From Aeromonas popoffii (lineage in GTDB: Bacteria > Pseudomonadota > Gammaproteobacteria > Enterobacterales > Aeromonadaceae), in the NCBI RefSeq assembly GCF_000820025.1, contig NZ_CDBI01000025.1:54756-118755 (forward strand): a stretch of DNA of 64,000 nt. The letters run 5' to 3'. The notes under the pieces are model-generated. The model saw only the letters and a program-made list of their open reading frames with translations, ran no database searches and had not been told where the DNA came from. Below are positions 8,453 through 18,372 of this stretch, piece by piece. The first letter of the stretch is position 1, and each line of letters begins with the position of its first letter. The position numbers were made by a program, and so were the translations under genes.

Positions 8453-9430
8453 GTGAACAACACAGATATCAAGCTGGTGTCGGTGATCATCCCCGTCTAC
8501 AACGAGGAGGCCAGCCTGCCCATGCTGCTGAGCCGGGTCACCGCCGCCTGCGAACGGCTGCCCCAGGATTACGAGGTGCTCCTGATCGATGACGGCAGCC
8601 ACGACGGCTCCACCGAGATCATCAGCGAGGCCGCCGCCAAAGCCGGCAGCAAGCTGGTCGGGGTGCTGCTCAATCGCAACTATGGTCAGCATGCCGCCAT
8701 CATGGCTGGCTTCGAGACCGCCAAGGGGGATCTGGTGATCACCCTGGATGCGGATCTGCAGAACCCGCCGGAGGAGATCCCCCGTCTGGTGGAGGCTGCC
8801 ATGCAGGGCTATGACGTGGTGGGCACGGTACGTCGCAACCGCCAGGACTCCTGGTTTCGCAAGACTGCCTCCCGACTCATCAACAAGTCGGTGCAGAAGG
8901 CCACCGGCGTGCACATGAGCGACTACGGCTGCATGCTGCGGGCCTACCGCCGCCACATCATAGACGCCATGCTCTGCTGCCAGGAACACAGCACCTTCAT
9001 CCCCATCCTGGCCAACAGCTTCGCCCGCCGCACCATAGAACTGGAAGTCGGCCATGCCGAGCGGGCCCACGGGGAGTCCAAATACGGCCTGATGCACCTC
9101 ATCAACCTGATGTATGACCTGGTCACCTGCATGACCACCACCCCCTTGCGGCTGCTCAGCATCGTCGGCAGCGTGGTGGCGGGCATAGGTTTCACCTTCT
9201 CCATCCTGCTGATCCTGATGCGCTTGGTGATGGGCTCAGACTGGGCGGCCGATGGCGTCTTCACCCTCTTTGCCATTCTCTTCACCTTCGTCGGCGTACA
9301 GCTGCTGGGCATGGGGCTGCTCGGGGAATACATAGGCCGCATGTACACAGACGTGCGCGCCCGTCCCCGCTACTTCATCCATCAGGTTGTGCGCACCGCC
9401 TCCACGCCTTCGCAACAGGAAGCTGAATAA
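8453..9430 (+). CDS. arnC: undecaprenyl-phosphate Ara4FN transferase ArnC
   Basis: Moves 4-formamido-arabinose from UDP to undecaprenyl phosphate at the inner membrane. The 325-residue protein starts at GTG 8453 with GGAG 9 bases upstream. Family-2 glycosyltransferase domain: [33 protein letters not shown] (the metal-binding DxD) and DYGCMLRAY. Two membrane segments follow at about residues 235-255 and 268-290, as in E. coli ArnC. The stop overlaps the arnA start by one base. Confidence 0.96.
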   Translation: MNNTDIKLVSVIIPVYNEEASLPMLLSRVTAACERLPQDYEVLLIDDGSHDGSTEIISEAAAKAGSKLVGVLLNRNYGQHAAIMAGFETAKGDLVITLDADLQNPPEEIPRLVEAAMQGYDVVGTVRRNRQDSWFRKTASRLINKSVQKATGVHMSDYGCMLRAYRRHIIDAMLCCQEHSTFIPILANSFARRTIELEVGHAERAHGESKYGLMHLINLMYDLVTCMTTTPLRLLSIVGSVVAGIGFTFSILLILMRLVMGSDWAADGVFTLFAILFTFVGVQLLGMGLLGEYIGRMYTDVRARPRYFIHQVVRTASTPSQQEAE

Positions 9431-11421
9431 TGAACGTTGTCGTCTTTGCTTACCATGATATCGGCTGTACCGGTATCGAGGCCCTGCTCGAGGCAGGTTA
9501 CAGGATCCAGGCCGTCTTCACTCACGCCGACGATCCCGGCGAGCACCGCTTCTTTGGCTCGGTAGCCCAGCTCTGCGCCGAACACGATCTGCCGGTCTAC
9601 TCCCCCGAGGATGTCAACCATCCGCTCTGGGTCGAGCGCATCAAGGAGCTGGCGCCCCAGGCCCTCTTCTCCTTCTACTATCGCAACATGCTCAAGCAGG
9701 CGATCCTGGATATCCCCTCGGCCGGTGCCTTCAACCTGCACGGCTCCCTGTTGCCCGCCTACCGCGGCCGCGCGCCCATCAACTGGTGTCTGGTCAACGG
9801 CGAGACCGAAACCGGCATCACGCTGCACCAGATGACGGCGCGGCCCGATGCCGGTGACATCGTCGCCCAGCAGGCCGTCGAGATAAAAGACGCCGACACG
9901 GCGCTGACCCTGCACGGCAAGGTGCGCCTCGCCGCCAGGACCTTGCTCGAGGCCGAGCTGCCGAAGCTGCGCACCGGCGACATCTCGCTCACCCCGCAGG
10001 ATGAGAGCAGGGCCAGCTACTATGGCCGCCGCACCCCGGCCGATGGCGAGCTGCACTGGGAGCACTCGGCCCAGGCGCTCTACAACCTGGTGCGCGCCGT
10101 CACCCAGCCCTATCCGGGCGCCTTCAGCTTCGCCGGCGATCGCAAGCTGACGGTGTGGAAGGCAACTCATCTCGAGCAGACCAGCGACAAGCTGCCCGGC
10201 ACCATCCTCAGCCAGGATCCGCTGCGCATCGCCTGCGGTGAAGGAGTGCTGGAAATCGTGGCAGGCCAAGTGGAAGGCGGCCTCTATGTGCGTGGTGCCC
10301 AGCTCGCCCGTGAACTGGGTCTGGTGGCAGGCATGCGGCTCGGCGCCAGGGCCAGCAATGCCCTGCGCAAAGAGCGATTGACCCGGGTGCTGATCCTCGG
10401 GGTCAATGGCTTCATCGGCAACCACCTGACCGAGCGCCTGCTCAAGGATGGCCGTTATGAGGTCTATGGACTGGATATCAGCGCCAGCGCACTGGAGCGC
10501 TTCATCGGCCATCCCAACTTCCATTTCGTGGAGGGGGACATCAGCATCCACACCGAATGGATCGAGTATCACATCAAGAAGTGCGACCTGATCCTGCCGC
10601 TGGTGGCCATCGCCACCCCCATCGAATACACCCGCAACCCGCTGCGCGTGTTCGAGCTCGATTTTGAAGAGAACCTCAAGATCGTCCGCTACTGCGTGAA
10701 GTACCACAAACGCATCATCTTCCCCTCCACCTCCGAGGTGTACGGGATGTGCGACGATCACAGCTTCGATGAAGATGAATCCCGCCTCATCGTCGGCCCC
10801 ATCCACAAGCAGCGCTGGATCTACTCCGTCTCCAAGCAGCTGCTGGATCGGGTGATCTGGGCCTATGGCAAGAAAGAGGGGCTCAGCTTCACACTGTTCC
10901 GCCCCTTCAACTGGATGGGGCCGCGCCTCGACAGCCTGGACTCCGCCCGCATCGGCAGCTCTCGCGCCATCACCCAGTTGATCCTGAACCTGGTGGACGG
11001 CACCCCGATCCAGCTGGTGGATGGCGGGGCCCAGAAGCGCTGCTTCACCGACATAGAGGACGGCATCGAGGCGCTGTTTCGCATCATAGAGAACAAGGGC
11101 AACCGCTGTGATGGTCAGATCATCAACATCGGCAGCCCGGACAACGAGGCCAGTATCCAGCAGATGGCCGAGGTGCTGCTCGGCAAGTTCGAAGCACACC
11201 CGCTGCGCCACCACTTCCCGCCGTTTGCCGGCTTCAAGATGGTGGAGAGCAAGTCCTTCTACGGCGATGGCTATCAGGATGTCTCTCACCGTCGTCCCAG
11301 CATCAAGAATGCCCGCCGCCTGATCGACTGGGAACCGACCATCGACATGGAAGAGACCATCGGCAAGACCCTGGACTTTTTCCTGCAAGGGGCGGTCTCC
11401 ACGGGTGTCGAGCATGATTGA
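9430..11421 (+). CDS. arnA: bifunctional UDP-GlcA decarboxylase / UDP-Ara4N formyltransferase ArnA
   Basis: The 663-residue protein has two enzyme halves. Residues 1-305 are the formyltransferase: the catalytic NLHGS (Asn and His) and RPDAGDIV (Asp) are intact. Residues about 315-660 are the NAD-dependent oxidative decarboxylase: [11 protein letters not shown]ossmann motif, PSTSEVYGM with its Glu, and the YSVSK Tyr-Lys pair. It feeds ArnB with the keto-sugar and then formylates the product. It overlaps arnC by 1 base and arnD by 8, indicating translational coupling. Confidence 0.97.
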   Translation: MNVVVFAYHDIGCTGIEALLEAGYRIQAVFTHADDPGEHRFFGSVAQLCAEHDLPVYSPEDVNHPLWVERIKELAPQALFSFYYRNMLKQAILDIPSAGAFNLHGSLLPAYRGRAPINWCLVNGETETGITLHQMTARPDAGDIVAQQAVEIKDADTALTLHGKVRLAARTLLEAELPKLRTGDISLTPQDESRASYYGRRTPADGELHWEHSAQALYNLVRAVTQPYPGAFSFAGDRKLTVWKATHLEQTSDKLPGTILSQDPLRIACGEGVLEIVAGQVEGGLYVRGAQLARELGLVAGMRLGARASNALRKERLTRVLILGVNGFIGNHLTERLLKDGRYEVYGLDISASALERFIGHPNFHFVEGDISIHTEWIEYHIKKCDLILPLVAIATPIEYTRNPLRVFELDFEENLKIVRYCVKYHKRIIFPSTSEVYGMCDDHSFDEDESRLIVGPIHKQRWIYSVSKQLLDRVIWAYGKKEGLSFTLFRPFNWMGPRLDSLDSARIGSSRAITQLILNLVDGTPIQLVDGGAQKRCFTDIEDGIEALFRIIENKGNRCDGQIINIGSPDNEASIQQMAEVLLGKFEAHPLRHHFPPFAGFKMVESKSFYGDGYQDVSHRRPSIKNARRLIDWEPTIDMEETIGKTLDFFLQGAVSTGVEHD

Positions 11422-12313
11422 TGTGGGTCTGCGGATCGACGTTGATACCTTCAGGGGGACCCGTGACGGGGTTCCCCGCTTGCTGCAACTGCTCGACAAA
11501 CATCAGGTCAAGGCCAGCGTCTTCTTCTCGGTCGGCCCCGACAACATGGGCCGCCACCTGTGGCGCCTGCTCAAACCCCGCTTCCTGCTCAAGATGCTGC
11601 GCTCCAACGCAGCATCCCTCTACGGGCTGGATATCCTGCTTGCCGGCACCGCCTGGCCCGGCAAGCCCATCGGCAAGCAGCTGGGCTCCCTGATGCGCGA
11701 CACCGACAGCGCTCGCCACGAAGTAGGGCTACACGCCTGGGATCACCACGGCTGGCAGGCCAATACGGGCCGCTGGGATGAAGCAACGCTTATTCACCAG
11801 ACAAGGCTGGGGGTGGATGCCCTCAGCCAGATCCTGGGTCGGGAGGTGGACTGCTCCGCCGCCGCTGGCTGGCGGGCAGACCCGCTCACCACCCAGGCCA
11901 AGGAAGCGTTCGGCTTTCGCTACAACAGCGATTGCCGTGGCAGCGGCCTGTTTCGGCCCCTGCTGCAAGACGGGCGGCTCGGTACGCCGCAGATCCCGGT
12001 CAGTCTGCCCACCTTCGATGAAGTGGTCGGCCCTGAGGTGACGGCGGCGCAGTTCAACGCCTTCATCCTGAGCAAGCTCTGCACGCCGCCGCAGGGAGCA
12101 CCTCACGTCTACACCATTCACGCCGAGGTGGAGGGCATCGTCATGGCCGAGCAGTTCGATGCGCTGCTGGCCGAGGCAAGCGCCCGCGGCATCCGCTTTG
12201 TTCCGCTGGGGGATTTGTTACCATCCGATCCCGGTCAGCTGGGCGCCGGACGGCTGGTACGCGGCACCCTGCCGGGGCGAGAGGGATGGCTTGGCTGCAA
12301 GGCCGACGCATAA
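11414..12313 (+). CDS. arnD: undecaprenyl-phosphate Ara4FN deformylase ArnD
   Basis: Removes the formyl group from lipid-linked Ara4FN, making transfer irreversible. The polysaccharide-deacetylase fold is seen in [18 protein letters not shown] (metal-binding Asp), in [11 protein letters not shown] (the HxxxH metal-binding His pair) and in the C-terminal YTIHAEVEG. The length is 299 residues. I chose ATG 11414, which begins directly with the conserved RIDVDTF segment; an in-frame GTG at 11405 adds only three residues. It overlaps the end of arnA. A 107-base gap carrying a repeated GATGAACCAT precedes arnT. Confidence 0.96.
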   Translation: MIDVGLRIDVDTFRGTRDGVPRLLQLLDKHQVKASVFFSVGPDNMGRHLWRLLKPRFLLKMLRSNAASLYGLDILLAGTAWPGKPIGKQLGSLMRDTDSARHEVGLHAWDHHGWQANTGRWDEATLIHQTRLGVDALSQILGREVDCSAAAGWRADPLTTQAKEAFGFRYNSDCRGSGLFRPLLQDGRLGTPQIPVSLPTFDEVVGPEVTAAQFNAFILSKLCTPPQGAPHVYTIHAEVEGIVMAEQFDALLAEASARGIRFVPLGDLLPSDPGQLGAGRLVRGTLPGREGWLGCKADA

Positions 12314-12420
12314 ACCATGACGCAACACATCAGGCCACCAGCAAGTGACTGGATGAACCATGCCCCTGGGGGCGACCTGATGAACCATTGCGCTCACCAC
12401 ACCATGCTACAGAGGATGTC

Positions 12421-14064
12421 ATGACCTTGACCAAGTGGGCCCTGCCCCTGTTCTTTCTCTTGTTTTACCTGCTGCCCCTCGGTCAACGGCCACTCTGGAG
12501 CCCCGACGAGAACCGTTACGCCGAGATAAGCCGTGAAATGGTGAGTACGGGGGATTGGGTCGTACCCCACTTCCTGGGCTTGCGCTATTTCGAGAAGCCC
12601 ATCGCCGGTTACTGGTTCAACAGCATCAGCCAACAGCTGTTGGGTGACACCAACTTCGCCGTGCGCTTCGCCCCGGCCGTCGCCACTGGCCTGAGCGCCC
12701 TGCTGATCGTCTGGTTCTCGCTGCAGTTGTGGCAGTGCCGGCGCAAGGCCTTACTCGCCGGACTCATCTATCTGTCGCTGTTGATCGTCTACGGCATAGG
12801 CACCTACAGCGTGCTCGATGCCATGGTCACTCTCTGGATCAACGCGGCCATGGTCAGCTTCTACATCATCCGCAAGGAGGGATCGCTGCGCAGCCGGGTC
12901 GGCGGCTATCTGCTGTTTGGCCTCGCCTGCGGCATGGGTTTTCTCACCAAGGGCTTCATCGCCCTGGCGGTGCCCGTGGTGGTCATAGTGCCCTACGTCA
13001 TCTATCAGCGCCGTCTGCTCGAACTGGTACGCTTCGGGCCGCTGGCCATCCTGAGCGCGGTCCTGCTGGCCGCCCCCTGGGCTATCGCCGTGCACCTGCG
13101 CGAGCCCGATTACTGGCACTACTTCTTCTGGATTGAACACATACAGCGCTTCGCGGCGGACAACGCCCAGCACAAGGCGCCGTTCTGGTACTACTTGCCC
13201 ATGGGACTGCTCGGCACCCTGCCCTGGCTTGGCCTGCTGCCCGGCGCACTGCGCAAGGGCTGGCAGGATCGCAAGATAAGCCCTGAGACCCTCTATCTGC
13301 TGGCCTGGGTGGTACTGCCATTGCTGTTCTTCAGCATCGCCAGGGGCAAGCTTATCACCTACATTTTGCTCTGCTACGCCCCGCTGGCCATGCTGATGGC
13401 CGCCAGCGCCGTCGACCTGCTCAAGGAGGGGAAAGAGCAGGCATTCAGGCTCAACGCCTGGCTGAACGGCCTGTTCGGCCTTAGCTGCCTGGCGGTGCTC
13501 GCCGTGCAGGCCTTCTCTCCCAGCCACGCCGTCTACGGCGAAGAGGATCACGGGGCGCTGGCGGTGGCCATGGTCATCTTCGCCGGCTGGGCCCTGCTCG
13601 GTTTCATCCAGCTGAAGGATGTCAGTCGCCGCTGGCCCCTGAGCGCGCTCTGCCCCATGGTACTGGCCATAGGGCTGCCCTGGGCGCTGCCGCAATCCCT
13701 GATCGATTCCAAGCTGCCGGAGCGCTTCATCGAAGCCAACCAGGTTGTGCTGATGCAATCCGACACCCTGCTGGCCAACGATGTGGGGCTGGCCTCCTCC
13801 CTCGCCTGGGAAACCCGGCGCAGCGAGATCATCCTGTTCGGCAGCAAGGGAGAGGTCTATTACGGGCTGGGCTATCCGGATGCCAAGGGGCGCTACGTGG
13901 CGCCCGCCGACTTCCCGGCCTTGCTGGCCGAGGCACGTAAAAAAGGTCAGGTGGCCCTGTTAATGAAGACGGATCGGGACGGCAACACGGGCCCGGTGCC
14001 ACCGGCTGACGAGACGATAGTGAGTCATCGGCTGACGCTGTTGATCTACCATGGGGCCCAGTGA
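12421..14064 (+). CDS. arnT: lipid A 4-amino-4-deoxy-L-arabinosyltransferase ArnT
   Basis: Transfers Ara4N from undecaprenyl phosphate to lipid A on the periplasmic face of the inner membrane, lowering its negative charge and giving polymyxin resistance. The 547-residue GT-C protein has about 12 membrane helices. The first periplasmic loop carries the catalytic WSPDENRYAEISREM with its acidic residue, then YFEKP. ATG 12421 has GAGGA upstream. The protein ends with a soluble periplasmic domain. Its stop overlaps the arnE start by one base. Confidence 0.97.
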   Translation: MTLTKWALPLFFLLFYLLPLGQRPLWSPDENRYAEISREMVSTGDWVVPHFLGLRYFEKPIAGYWFNSISQQLLGDTNFAVRFAPAVATGLSALLIVWFSLQLWQCRRKALLAGLIYLSLLIVYGIGTYSVLDAMVTLWINAAMVSFYIIRKEGSLRSRVGGYLLFGLACGMGFLTKGFIALAVPVVVIVPYVIYQRRLLELVRFGPLAILSAVLLAAPWAIAVHLREPDYWHYFFWIEHIQRFAADNAQHKAPFWYYLPMGLLGTLPWLGLLPGALRKGWQDRKISPETLYLLAWVVLPLLFFSIARGKLITYILLCYAPLAMLMAASAVDLLKEGKEQAFRLNAWLNGLFGLSCLAVLAVQAFSPSHAVYGEEDHGALAVAMVIFAGWALLGFIQLKDVSRRWPLSALCPMVLAIGLPWALPQSLIDSKLPERFIEANQVVLMQSDTLLANDVGLASSLAWETRRSEIILFGSKGEVYYGLGYPDAKGRYVAPADFPALLAEARKKGQVALLMKTDRDGNTGPVPPADETIVSHRLTLLIYHGAQ

Positions 14065-14408
14065 TGGACATACTGTTGCTCCTGTTGGTGTGCCTGCTCA
14101 CCTGCGGCGGCCAGATGCTGCAAAAGCAGGCGGTCATCAGCTGGCAGCGCCAGCCGTGCAGCCACTGGCAGAAGCTGTTGTCACCTTGGCTCATCGCCAG
14201 CGTGGTGGCCCTCGGCAGCGGCATGCTGCTCTGGATCTGCCTGCTGCAACGGCTGCCGCTGAGCATGGCCTACCCCATGCTCAGCCTCAATCTGGTGCTG
14301 GTGCTGATAGGCTCGCGGCTGTTCTTTCACGAGCAGATCACCTATCACAACTGGCTGGGGGCTGGCGCCATCATCATTGGCGCCCTCTTGCTGGGAGGTT
14401 TGCTATGA
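14064..14408 (+). CDS. arnE: Ara4N-phosphoundecaprenol flippase subunit ArnE
   Basis: Small EamA/SMR-type membrane protein of 114 residues with four predicted helices (residues 1-20, 38-58, 63-83 and 93-113). The family signature is AYPMLSLNLVLVLIG followed by the re-entrant LGAGAIIIGALLLGG. With ArnF it flips lipid-linked Ara4N to the periplasm. It starts in the TGATG overlap with arnT and overlaps arnF by four bases. Confidence 0.94.
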   Translation: MDILLLLLVCLLTCGGQMLQKQAVISWQRQPCSHWQKLLSPWLIASVVALGSGMLLWICLLQRLPLSMAYPMLSLNLVLVLIGSRLFFHEQITYHNWLGAGAIIIGALLLGGLL

Positions 14409-14833
14409 GTGGCGTTGGCAAAGAACCTGCGGTGACAGGGAGGCCTGCGATGAAGGGTTATCTCTATGTGCTGGGCAGCATACTGCTGGTGACCCTGGCC
14501 CAGCTCGCCATCAAGTGGGGGGTGATCCAGTTGCCCACCTGGCAGGCGGATCTCGCCATCATGCTGGCCCATCCGCTGCCGCTGCTGGTCATCACAGCCG
14601 GGGTGGGCTGCTACGCCCTGTCGCTGCTCTGCTGGTTGGCAGCGCTGCACTCCACCCCGCTCAACATTGCCTACCCCCTGCTCAGCACCAGTTATGCGCT
14701 GGTCTACCTGTTGGCGGTCAGCATCTTTGCCGAGCCGCTGGAGCCTGGCAAGGCGGTGGGGGTGATCTTCATCCTGCTGGGGGCCGTGATGGTGGGGATA
14801 AAACCGGCGAGCAAGAAGCACAACTCACATTAA
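14405..14833 (+). CDS. arnF: Ara4N-phosphoundecaprenol flippase subunit ArnF
   Basis: Four-helix EamA-like partner of ArnE, 142 residues from ATG 14405. The signature AYPLLSTSYALVYLLAVS matches its paralogue. Two starts are possible. ATG 14405 overlaps the arnE stop and has GGAGG upstream. ATG 14450 also has GGAGG and gives 127 residues, the usual ArnF length. The 15 extra residues are hydrophilic and not conserved, so the shorter form may be the real one. It is the last gene of the operon and is followed by a terminator. Confidence 0.92.
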   Translation: MSGVGKEPAVTGRPAMKGYLYVLGSILLVTLAQLAIKWGVIQLPTWQADLAIMLAHPLPLLVITAGVGCYALSLLCWLAALHSTPLNIAYPLLSTSYALVYLLAVSIFAEPLEPGKAVGVIFILLGAVMVGIKPASKKHNSH

Positions 14834-14869
14834 TCCATCACGGGTGGGTACCCGCTATCCTCCCTGTGT

Positions 14870-14896
14870 AAGGGCTGCTTCGTCAGCCCTTTTCTT
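14870..14896 (+). terminator. terminator of the arn operon
   Basis: Stem AAGGGCTG with CAGCCCTT (14870-14877 and 14884-14891), 6-nt loop, followed by TTCTTAT, 37 bases after arnF. Confidence 0.85.
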
Positions 14897-15064
14897 ATAA
14901 TGCGGATCCCCCTGCTCACTCGTCTCCTCTCCCCTTCGTCGCTGCGCGCCAAGGAACAAGTGTCACGCCAGAGAACCAGTCGGGCAGCTGTACTGACAAG
15001 CGGCGCACTTGACCTCACTCGGAACATGCCTTTATAACGGAACGCCCAAGGAAGAGAGAATTCT

Positions 15065-15934
15065 ATGTCGGCCAAGCATCCCATTATTGCGGTTACCGGT
15101 TCGTCCGGTGCCGGCACCTCCACCTCCACCAACGCCTTTCGCTCCATGTTTCATCAGCTGGGTTACAAAGCGGCCGTGGTTGAAGGGGACAGTTTTCATC
15201 GCTACACCCGACCGGAAATGGACGTAGCGATCCGCAAGGCGCGCGAACAGGGGCGCCACATCAGCTATTTCGGCCCCGAGGCCAACGACTTCGGTCTGCT
15301 GGAGTCCTTCTTTCAGCAGTACGGCCAGAACGGCAGCGGTCAGTATCGGCGTTATCTGCACAGCTTCGACGAGGCGGTGCCCTTCAATCAGATGCCGGGC
15401 ACCTTCACCCCCTGGCAAAACCTGCCAGCCGACACCGACCTGCTGTTCTATGAGGGGCTGCACGGCGGCGTGGTCACCGAGGATCACAACGTGGCCCGCC
15501 ACGTGGACTTTCTCATCGGCGTGGTGCCCATCGTCAACCTGGAGTGGATCCAGAAGCTCATCCGCGACACCTCGGAGCGCGGGCATTCGCGCGAGGCGGT
15601 GACCGATTCGATCGTCCGCTCCATGGATGACTACATCAATTTCATCACACCGCAGTTTTCCCGCACCCACATCAACTTCCAGCGGGTGCCGACCGTGGAT
15701 ACCTCAAACCCCTTCAGTGCCAAGGTGATCCCGAGTCTGGACGAGAGTATGCTGGTGATACGGTTTCGTGGCATCAAGCAGGTGGACTTCCCCTACCTGC
15801 TGTCGATGATAGATGGCGCCTTCATGTCACGGATGAACACCATAGTGGTACCAGGCGGCAAGATGGGCTTTGCGATGGAGCTGATCCTGCGCCCACTGAT
15901 CCAGCAACTGCTCGAAACCGGCAAGATCACCTGA
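15065..15934 (+). CDS. prkB: phosphoribulokinase-like protein PrkB
   Basis: Protein of 289 residues of the phosphoribulokinase/uridine kinase family. The P-loop is GSSGAGTST, followed by VEGDSFHRYTRPEM, the acidic YEGLHGGVVTEDHN and RDTSERGHSREAV. Because no RuBisCO or Calvin-cycle gene is nearby, it probably does not work in carbon fixation; the natural substrate of enterobacterial PrkB is not settled. It precedes yhfA and crp as in E. coli, with a lipoprotein gene added in between. Confidence 0.93.
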   Translation: MSAKHPIIAVTGSSGAGTSTSTNAFRSMFHQLGYKAAVVEGDSFHRYTRPEMDVAIRKAREQGRHISYFGPEANDFGLLESFFQQYGQNGSGQYRRYLHSFDEAVPFNQMPGTFTPWQNLPADTDLLFYEGLHGGVVTEDHNVARHVDFLIGVVPIVNLEWIQKLIRDTSERGHSREAVTDSIVRSMDDYINFITPQFSRTHINFQRVPTVDTSNPFSAKVIPSLDESMLVIRFRGIKQVDFPYLLSMIDGAFMSRMNTIVVPGGKMGFAMELILRPLIQQLLETGKIT

Positions 15935-15949
15935 GCCAAGGAGTTTATG

Positions 15950-16483
15950 ATGCGGCTAGCGTTTCTCTCTGTGGTATTGGCCGCCCTGCTGGGCGGTTGC
16001 AGCAGCGGCCCCGCCGCACCGACCGTCGAGCCGGGCACCATGGTGGTGCGACCGGCGACCAACTGGCCGTTCGGGGCGACGCCGCGCTACGCGCTGGCCG
16101 AGCAGTTCCAGTATGCGGGTGACAATGCCGAGGGCTGGCTGGAGCCGGTGCAGCAGGCGGTCAATCAGGTGCTCGGCAGCAAAGGCTGGCAAAGTGTGCC
16201 CCTCGCCGAGGCCGATGTCTGGGTCGCCATCGGCGTCGCGGGCAGCAAGGATCTGAGCGATGGCGAGATCTTCGCCCGCCTCGGCATGACCCCCGGGCTG
16301 CAGGCCAAAGCGGGCGATCGCAAGGGCACCCTGGCCATAGTGCTGCTCGACCGGCGCACCCAGCAGGCGGTGTGGAGCAGCACCATCTCCCTCGCCAGCG
16401 ATGTGGCCATCCCGGAGGCGTCACGCCGCCAGCTGAGCCAGCAACTGGCCAGCCAGATGCTGAACACCCTGCCGACCCGCTGA
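15950..16483 (+). CDS. DUF4136-like lipoprotein
   Basis: Protein of 177 residues with a lipoprotein signal (LAALLGGC, lipidated Cys at about 17). The mature part has features of DUF4136 proteins: a FxYAGDNAEGWLE-type segment, EADVWVAIGVAG, then LAIVLLDRRTQQAVWSSTI and a C-terminal amphipathic helix. It is expected to sit in the outer or inner membrane facing the periplasm. Two adjacent ATGs at 15947 and 15950 share one AGGAG; the second has the better spacing. It is probably co-transcribed with prkB. The function is unknown. Confidence 0.72.
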   Translation: MRLAFLSVVLAALLGGCSSGPAAPTVEPGTMVVRPATNWPFGATPRYALAEQFQYAGDNAEGWLEPVQQAVNQVLGSKGWQSVPLAEADVWVAIGVAGSKDLSDGEIFARLGMTPGLQAKAGDRKGTLAIVLLDRRTQQAVWSSTISLASDVAIPEASRRQLSQQLASQMLNTLPTR

Positions 16484-16508
16484 TACGAAGCCCTTCCTCA
16501 TAAAACAG

Positions 16509-16532
16509 AACGGCCTGCGCGAGCAGGCCGTT
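16509..16532. terminator. terminator between convergent lipoprotein genes
   Basis: A 9-bp stem (16509-16517 with 16524-16532) and 6-nt loop between two convergent genes. On the minus strand it is followed by TTTTAT, so it best serves the MliC-like gene; the plus-strand T run is poor. Confidence 0.7.
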
Positions 16533-16550
16533 GCGATCACACCATGACAA

Positions 16551-16847
16551 TCACTTGCGCTGACAGGTCAGCAGGGTCACCCCTTTTTGCGTGAGGAGGA
16601 CCTGCTTTTCCTGCCTCCAGAAGGTGGTGACACCGTCGGAATACTTTTCACCAGACTCCGCTTCCACCCGTCCCAGCTTGTGATACACGCCGGCATAGGG
16701 GAACTGCACCATCTCGGCCTGGGCATCATAGGCCACGGCCAACAGCTCTTCCCCGCACTGGTACTGGCTGTACTGGTACTGGGTTGGTTGCGGCATGCTG
16801 CAGGCCGCCAGCCCCAGCAGAGGAAGTAACAGGGTTATGTTTTTCAT
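16551..16847 (-). CDS. MliC-family lysozyme-inhibitor lipoprotein
   Basis: Lipoprotein of 98 residues: signal with lipobox GLAAC (Cys at about 16). The mature domain shows the pattern of MliC/PliC inhibitors of c-type lysozyme: YQCGEELLAVAYD, the SGEKY motif that inserts into the lysozyme active site, then FWRQEKQVLL and a closing Cys (LLTCQRK) that would pair with the first one. It would protect peptidoglycan from host lysozyme. The family assignment rests on this short motif set, so it is likely but not certain. Confidence 0.72.
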   Translation of the reverse strand: MKNITLLLPLLGLAACSMPQPTQYQYSQYQCGEELLAVAYDAQAEMVQFPYAGVYHKLGRVEAESGEKYSDGVTTFWRQEKQVLLTQKGVTLLTCQRK

Positions 16848-16896
16848 TGCACTTTCCTTATGTCATGGTGGTATTCAATCGGCAGAGTCGTGGCTA

Positions 16897-17301
16897 TCAG
16901 GCTTCAAGAATTTGATAACTATGGGTAATTTCTACCGCTTTTTCCAACATCAGTGAAACGGAACAGTACTTTTCCATCGACAGATCCACTGCGCGGGCCA
17001 CCTGTTTCTCCGCCAGCCCCTTGCCGGTCACGACGAAGTTGAGGTGGATTTTCTCGAATACCCGCGGCACCGACTCCACTCGCTGCCCTTCCAGCTCCAC
17101 ATGGCAAGCGGTCACGGATTGACGCGCCTTCTCCAGGATGGAGACCACGTCGATTGAGCTGCAACCGCCCACCGCCAGCAGGATCATCTCCATCGGGCTG
17201 GCACCTTCGCCGGGGTTGGCGCCGTCCAGAGTCACCTGATGACCGGACTCACTCTCGCCGACAAACTTCATGCCTTCCACCCAGCTGACCTTGGCTTTCA
17301 T
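16897..17301 (-). CDS. yhfA: OsmC family protein YhfA
   Basis: Protein of 134 residues of the OsmC/Ohr fold. MKAKVSWVEGMKFVGES starts the first strand. PMEMILLAVGGCSSIDVV carries the first reactive Cys and the helix; VDLSMEKYCSVSLML carries the second Cys of the OsmC pair. OsmC/Ohr proteins reduce organic hydroperoxides, but YhfA itself has no proven substrate. ATG 17301 is chosen because the conserved domain starts there; the longer frame adds a Cys/Arg leader that family members lack. It is divergent from crp, as in E. coli. Confidence 0.92.
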   Translation of the reverse strand: MKAKVSWVEGMKFVGESESGHQVTLDGANPGEGASPMEMILLAVGGCSSIDVVSILEKARQSVTACHVELEGQRVESVPRVFEKIHLNFVVTGKGLAEKQVARAVDLSMEKYCSVSLMLEKAVEITHSYQILEA

Positions 17302-17611
17302 CTCACATTTCCTCTTAAATAACGACAGTTCTGAGTGACATAGCATACCCCAGACGACGCGGCAGCGGCACATGTCCGCTATTTTCGCGAACTTGCAGGC
17401 TAACTAGATCAAAATCAACATCTGATGCCGCCATCTTCCCTAAAATGGGCGAGATAGCGCAATGGGCAACAAGGGGATCTGGCAAAAGCCCTCAAAGCCT
17501 TGTCAGCACAGACAAAGGCTCTTATCCTACTGCGACTAATACAAGGAATGGCAAGGTTGGCAGCTTGCCCGGACGCACGAGTCCATAAAAAGACACTACA
17601 GAGGAATTCTC
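17302..17611. promoter_or_regulatory. yhfA / crp divergent promoter region
   Basis: 310 bases between divergent starts. It must contain the crp promoter. I could not identify a convincing TGTGA-N6-TCACA CRP site or a clear -35/-10 pair by eye. A possible ribosome site, AGAGGA, lies before crp. Confidence 0.5.
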
Positions 17612-18250
17612 ATGGTCATTGGCAAACCGCAAAGCGATCCCACCCTGGAATGGTTCTTGTCGCACTGCCACATTCATAAGTATCCCGCCAAGAGCACCCT
17701 GATCCATGCGGGTGAGAAAGCGGAAACCCTCTACTACATCGTCAAGGGCACTGTGGCCGTCTTGATCAAGGACGATGAAGGCAAGGAGATGATCCTCTCC
17801 TATCTGAACCAGGGCGACTTCCTGGGCGAGATGGGCATGTTCGAGGAGAGCGAGACTCCGGAGCGTTCCGCCTGGGTGCGCGCCAAGGGCTCCTGTGAAG
17901 TAGCCGAGATCTCCTACAAGAAGTTCCGTCAGCTGATCCAGGTCAATCCGGAAATCCTGATGCGTCTCTCCGCTCAGATGGCGACTCGACTGCAGCACAC
18001 CAGTCAGAAAGTCGGCAACCTGGCCTTCCTGGACGTGACCGGCCGGATCGCCCAGACCCTGCTCAATCTGGCCAAACAGCCGGATGCCATGACCCACCCG
18101 GATGGTATGCAGATCAAGATCACCCGTCAGGAGATAGGCCAGATCGTTGGCTGCTCCCGCGAAACCGTCGGCCGGATCCTCAAGATGCTCGAAGAGCAGG
18201 AGCTGATCTCCGCCCACGGCAAGACAATAGTGGTGTTTGGCACCCGCTGA
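17612..18250 (+). CDS. crp: cAMP receptor protein CRP
   Basis: Global regulator that binds cAMP and DNA. The 212-residue protein is nearly identical to E. coli [23 protein letters not shown], the cAMP pocket ([18 protein letters not shown]) and the C-terminal winged helix [19 protein letters not shown] with the recognition helix intact. It has two more residues than E. coli (210), inserted in the loop between the [10 protein letters not shown] strand and ERSAWV, next to the cAMP pocket. It should control, among others, the chitinase genes further right. Confidence 0.98.
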   Translation: MVIGKPQSDPTLEWFLSHCHIHKYPAKSTLIHAGEKAETLYYIVKGTVAVLIKDDEGKEMILSYLNQGDFLGEMGMFEESETPERSAWVRAKGSCEVAEISYKKFRQLIQVNPEILMRLSAQMATRLQHTSQKVGNLAFLDVTGRIAQTLLNLAKQPDAMTHPDGMQIKITRQEIGQIVGCSRETVGRILKMLEEQELISAHGKTIVVFGTR

Positions 18251-18290
18251 CAGGGTTCCCTGACGGCTCAGCACAGGACCGTTGGATAAA

Positions 18291-18313
18291 AAAGGCTGCC
18301 ACGGCAGCCTTTT
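18291..18313 (+). terminator. crp terminator
   Basis: GC-rich stem AAAGGCTGCC / GGCAGCCTTT with a very short loop, followed by T, 40 bases after crp. Confidence 0.85.
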
Positions 18314-18372
18314 CTGATCGTCTCCCCTATAATCCTGCACGCCCTTCCCCGGCCTCAACCAAGCGAGTGTGT

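Noticed and set aside
9382..11499. Long minus-strand frame opposite arnA
   Set aside because: High-GC shadow frame; the plus strand encodes ArnA with both catalytic sites intact.
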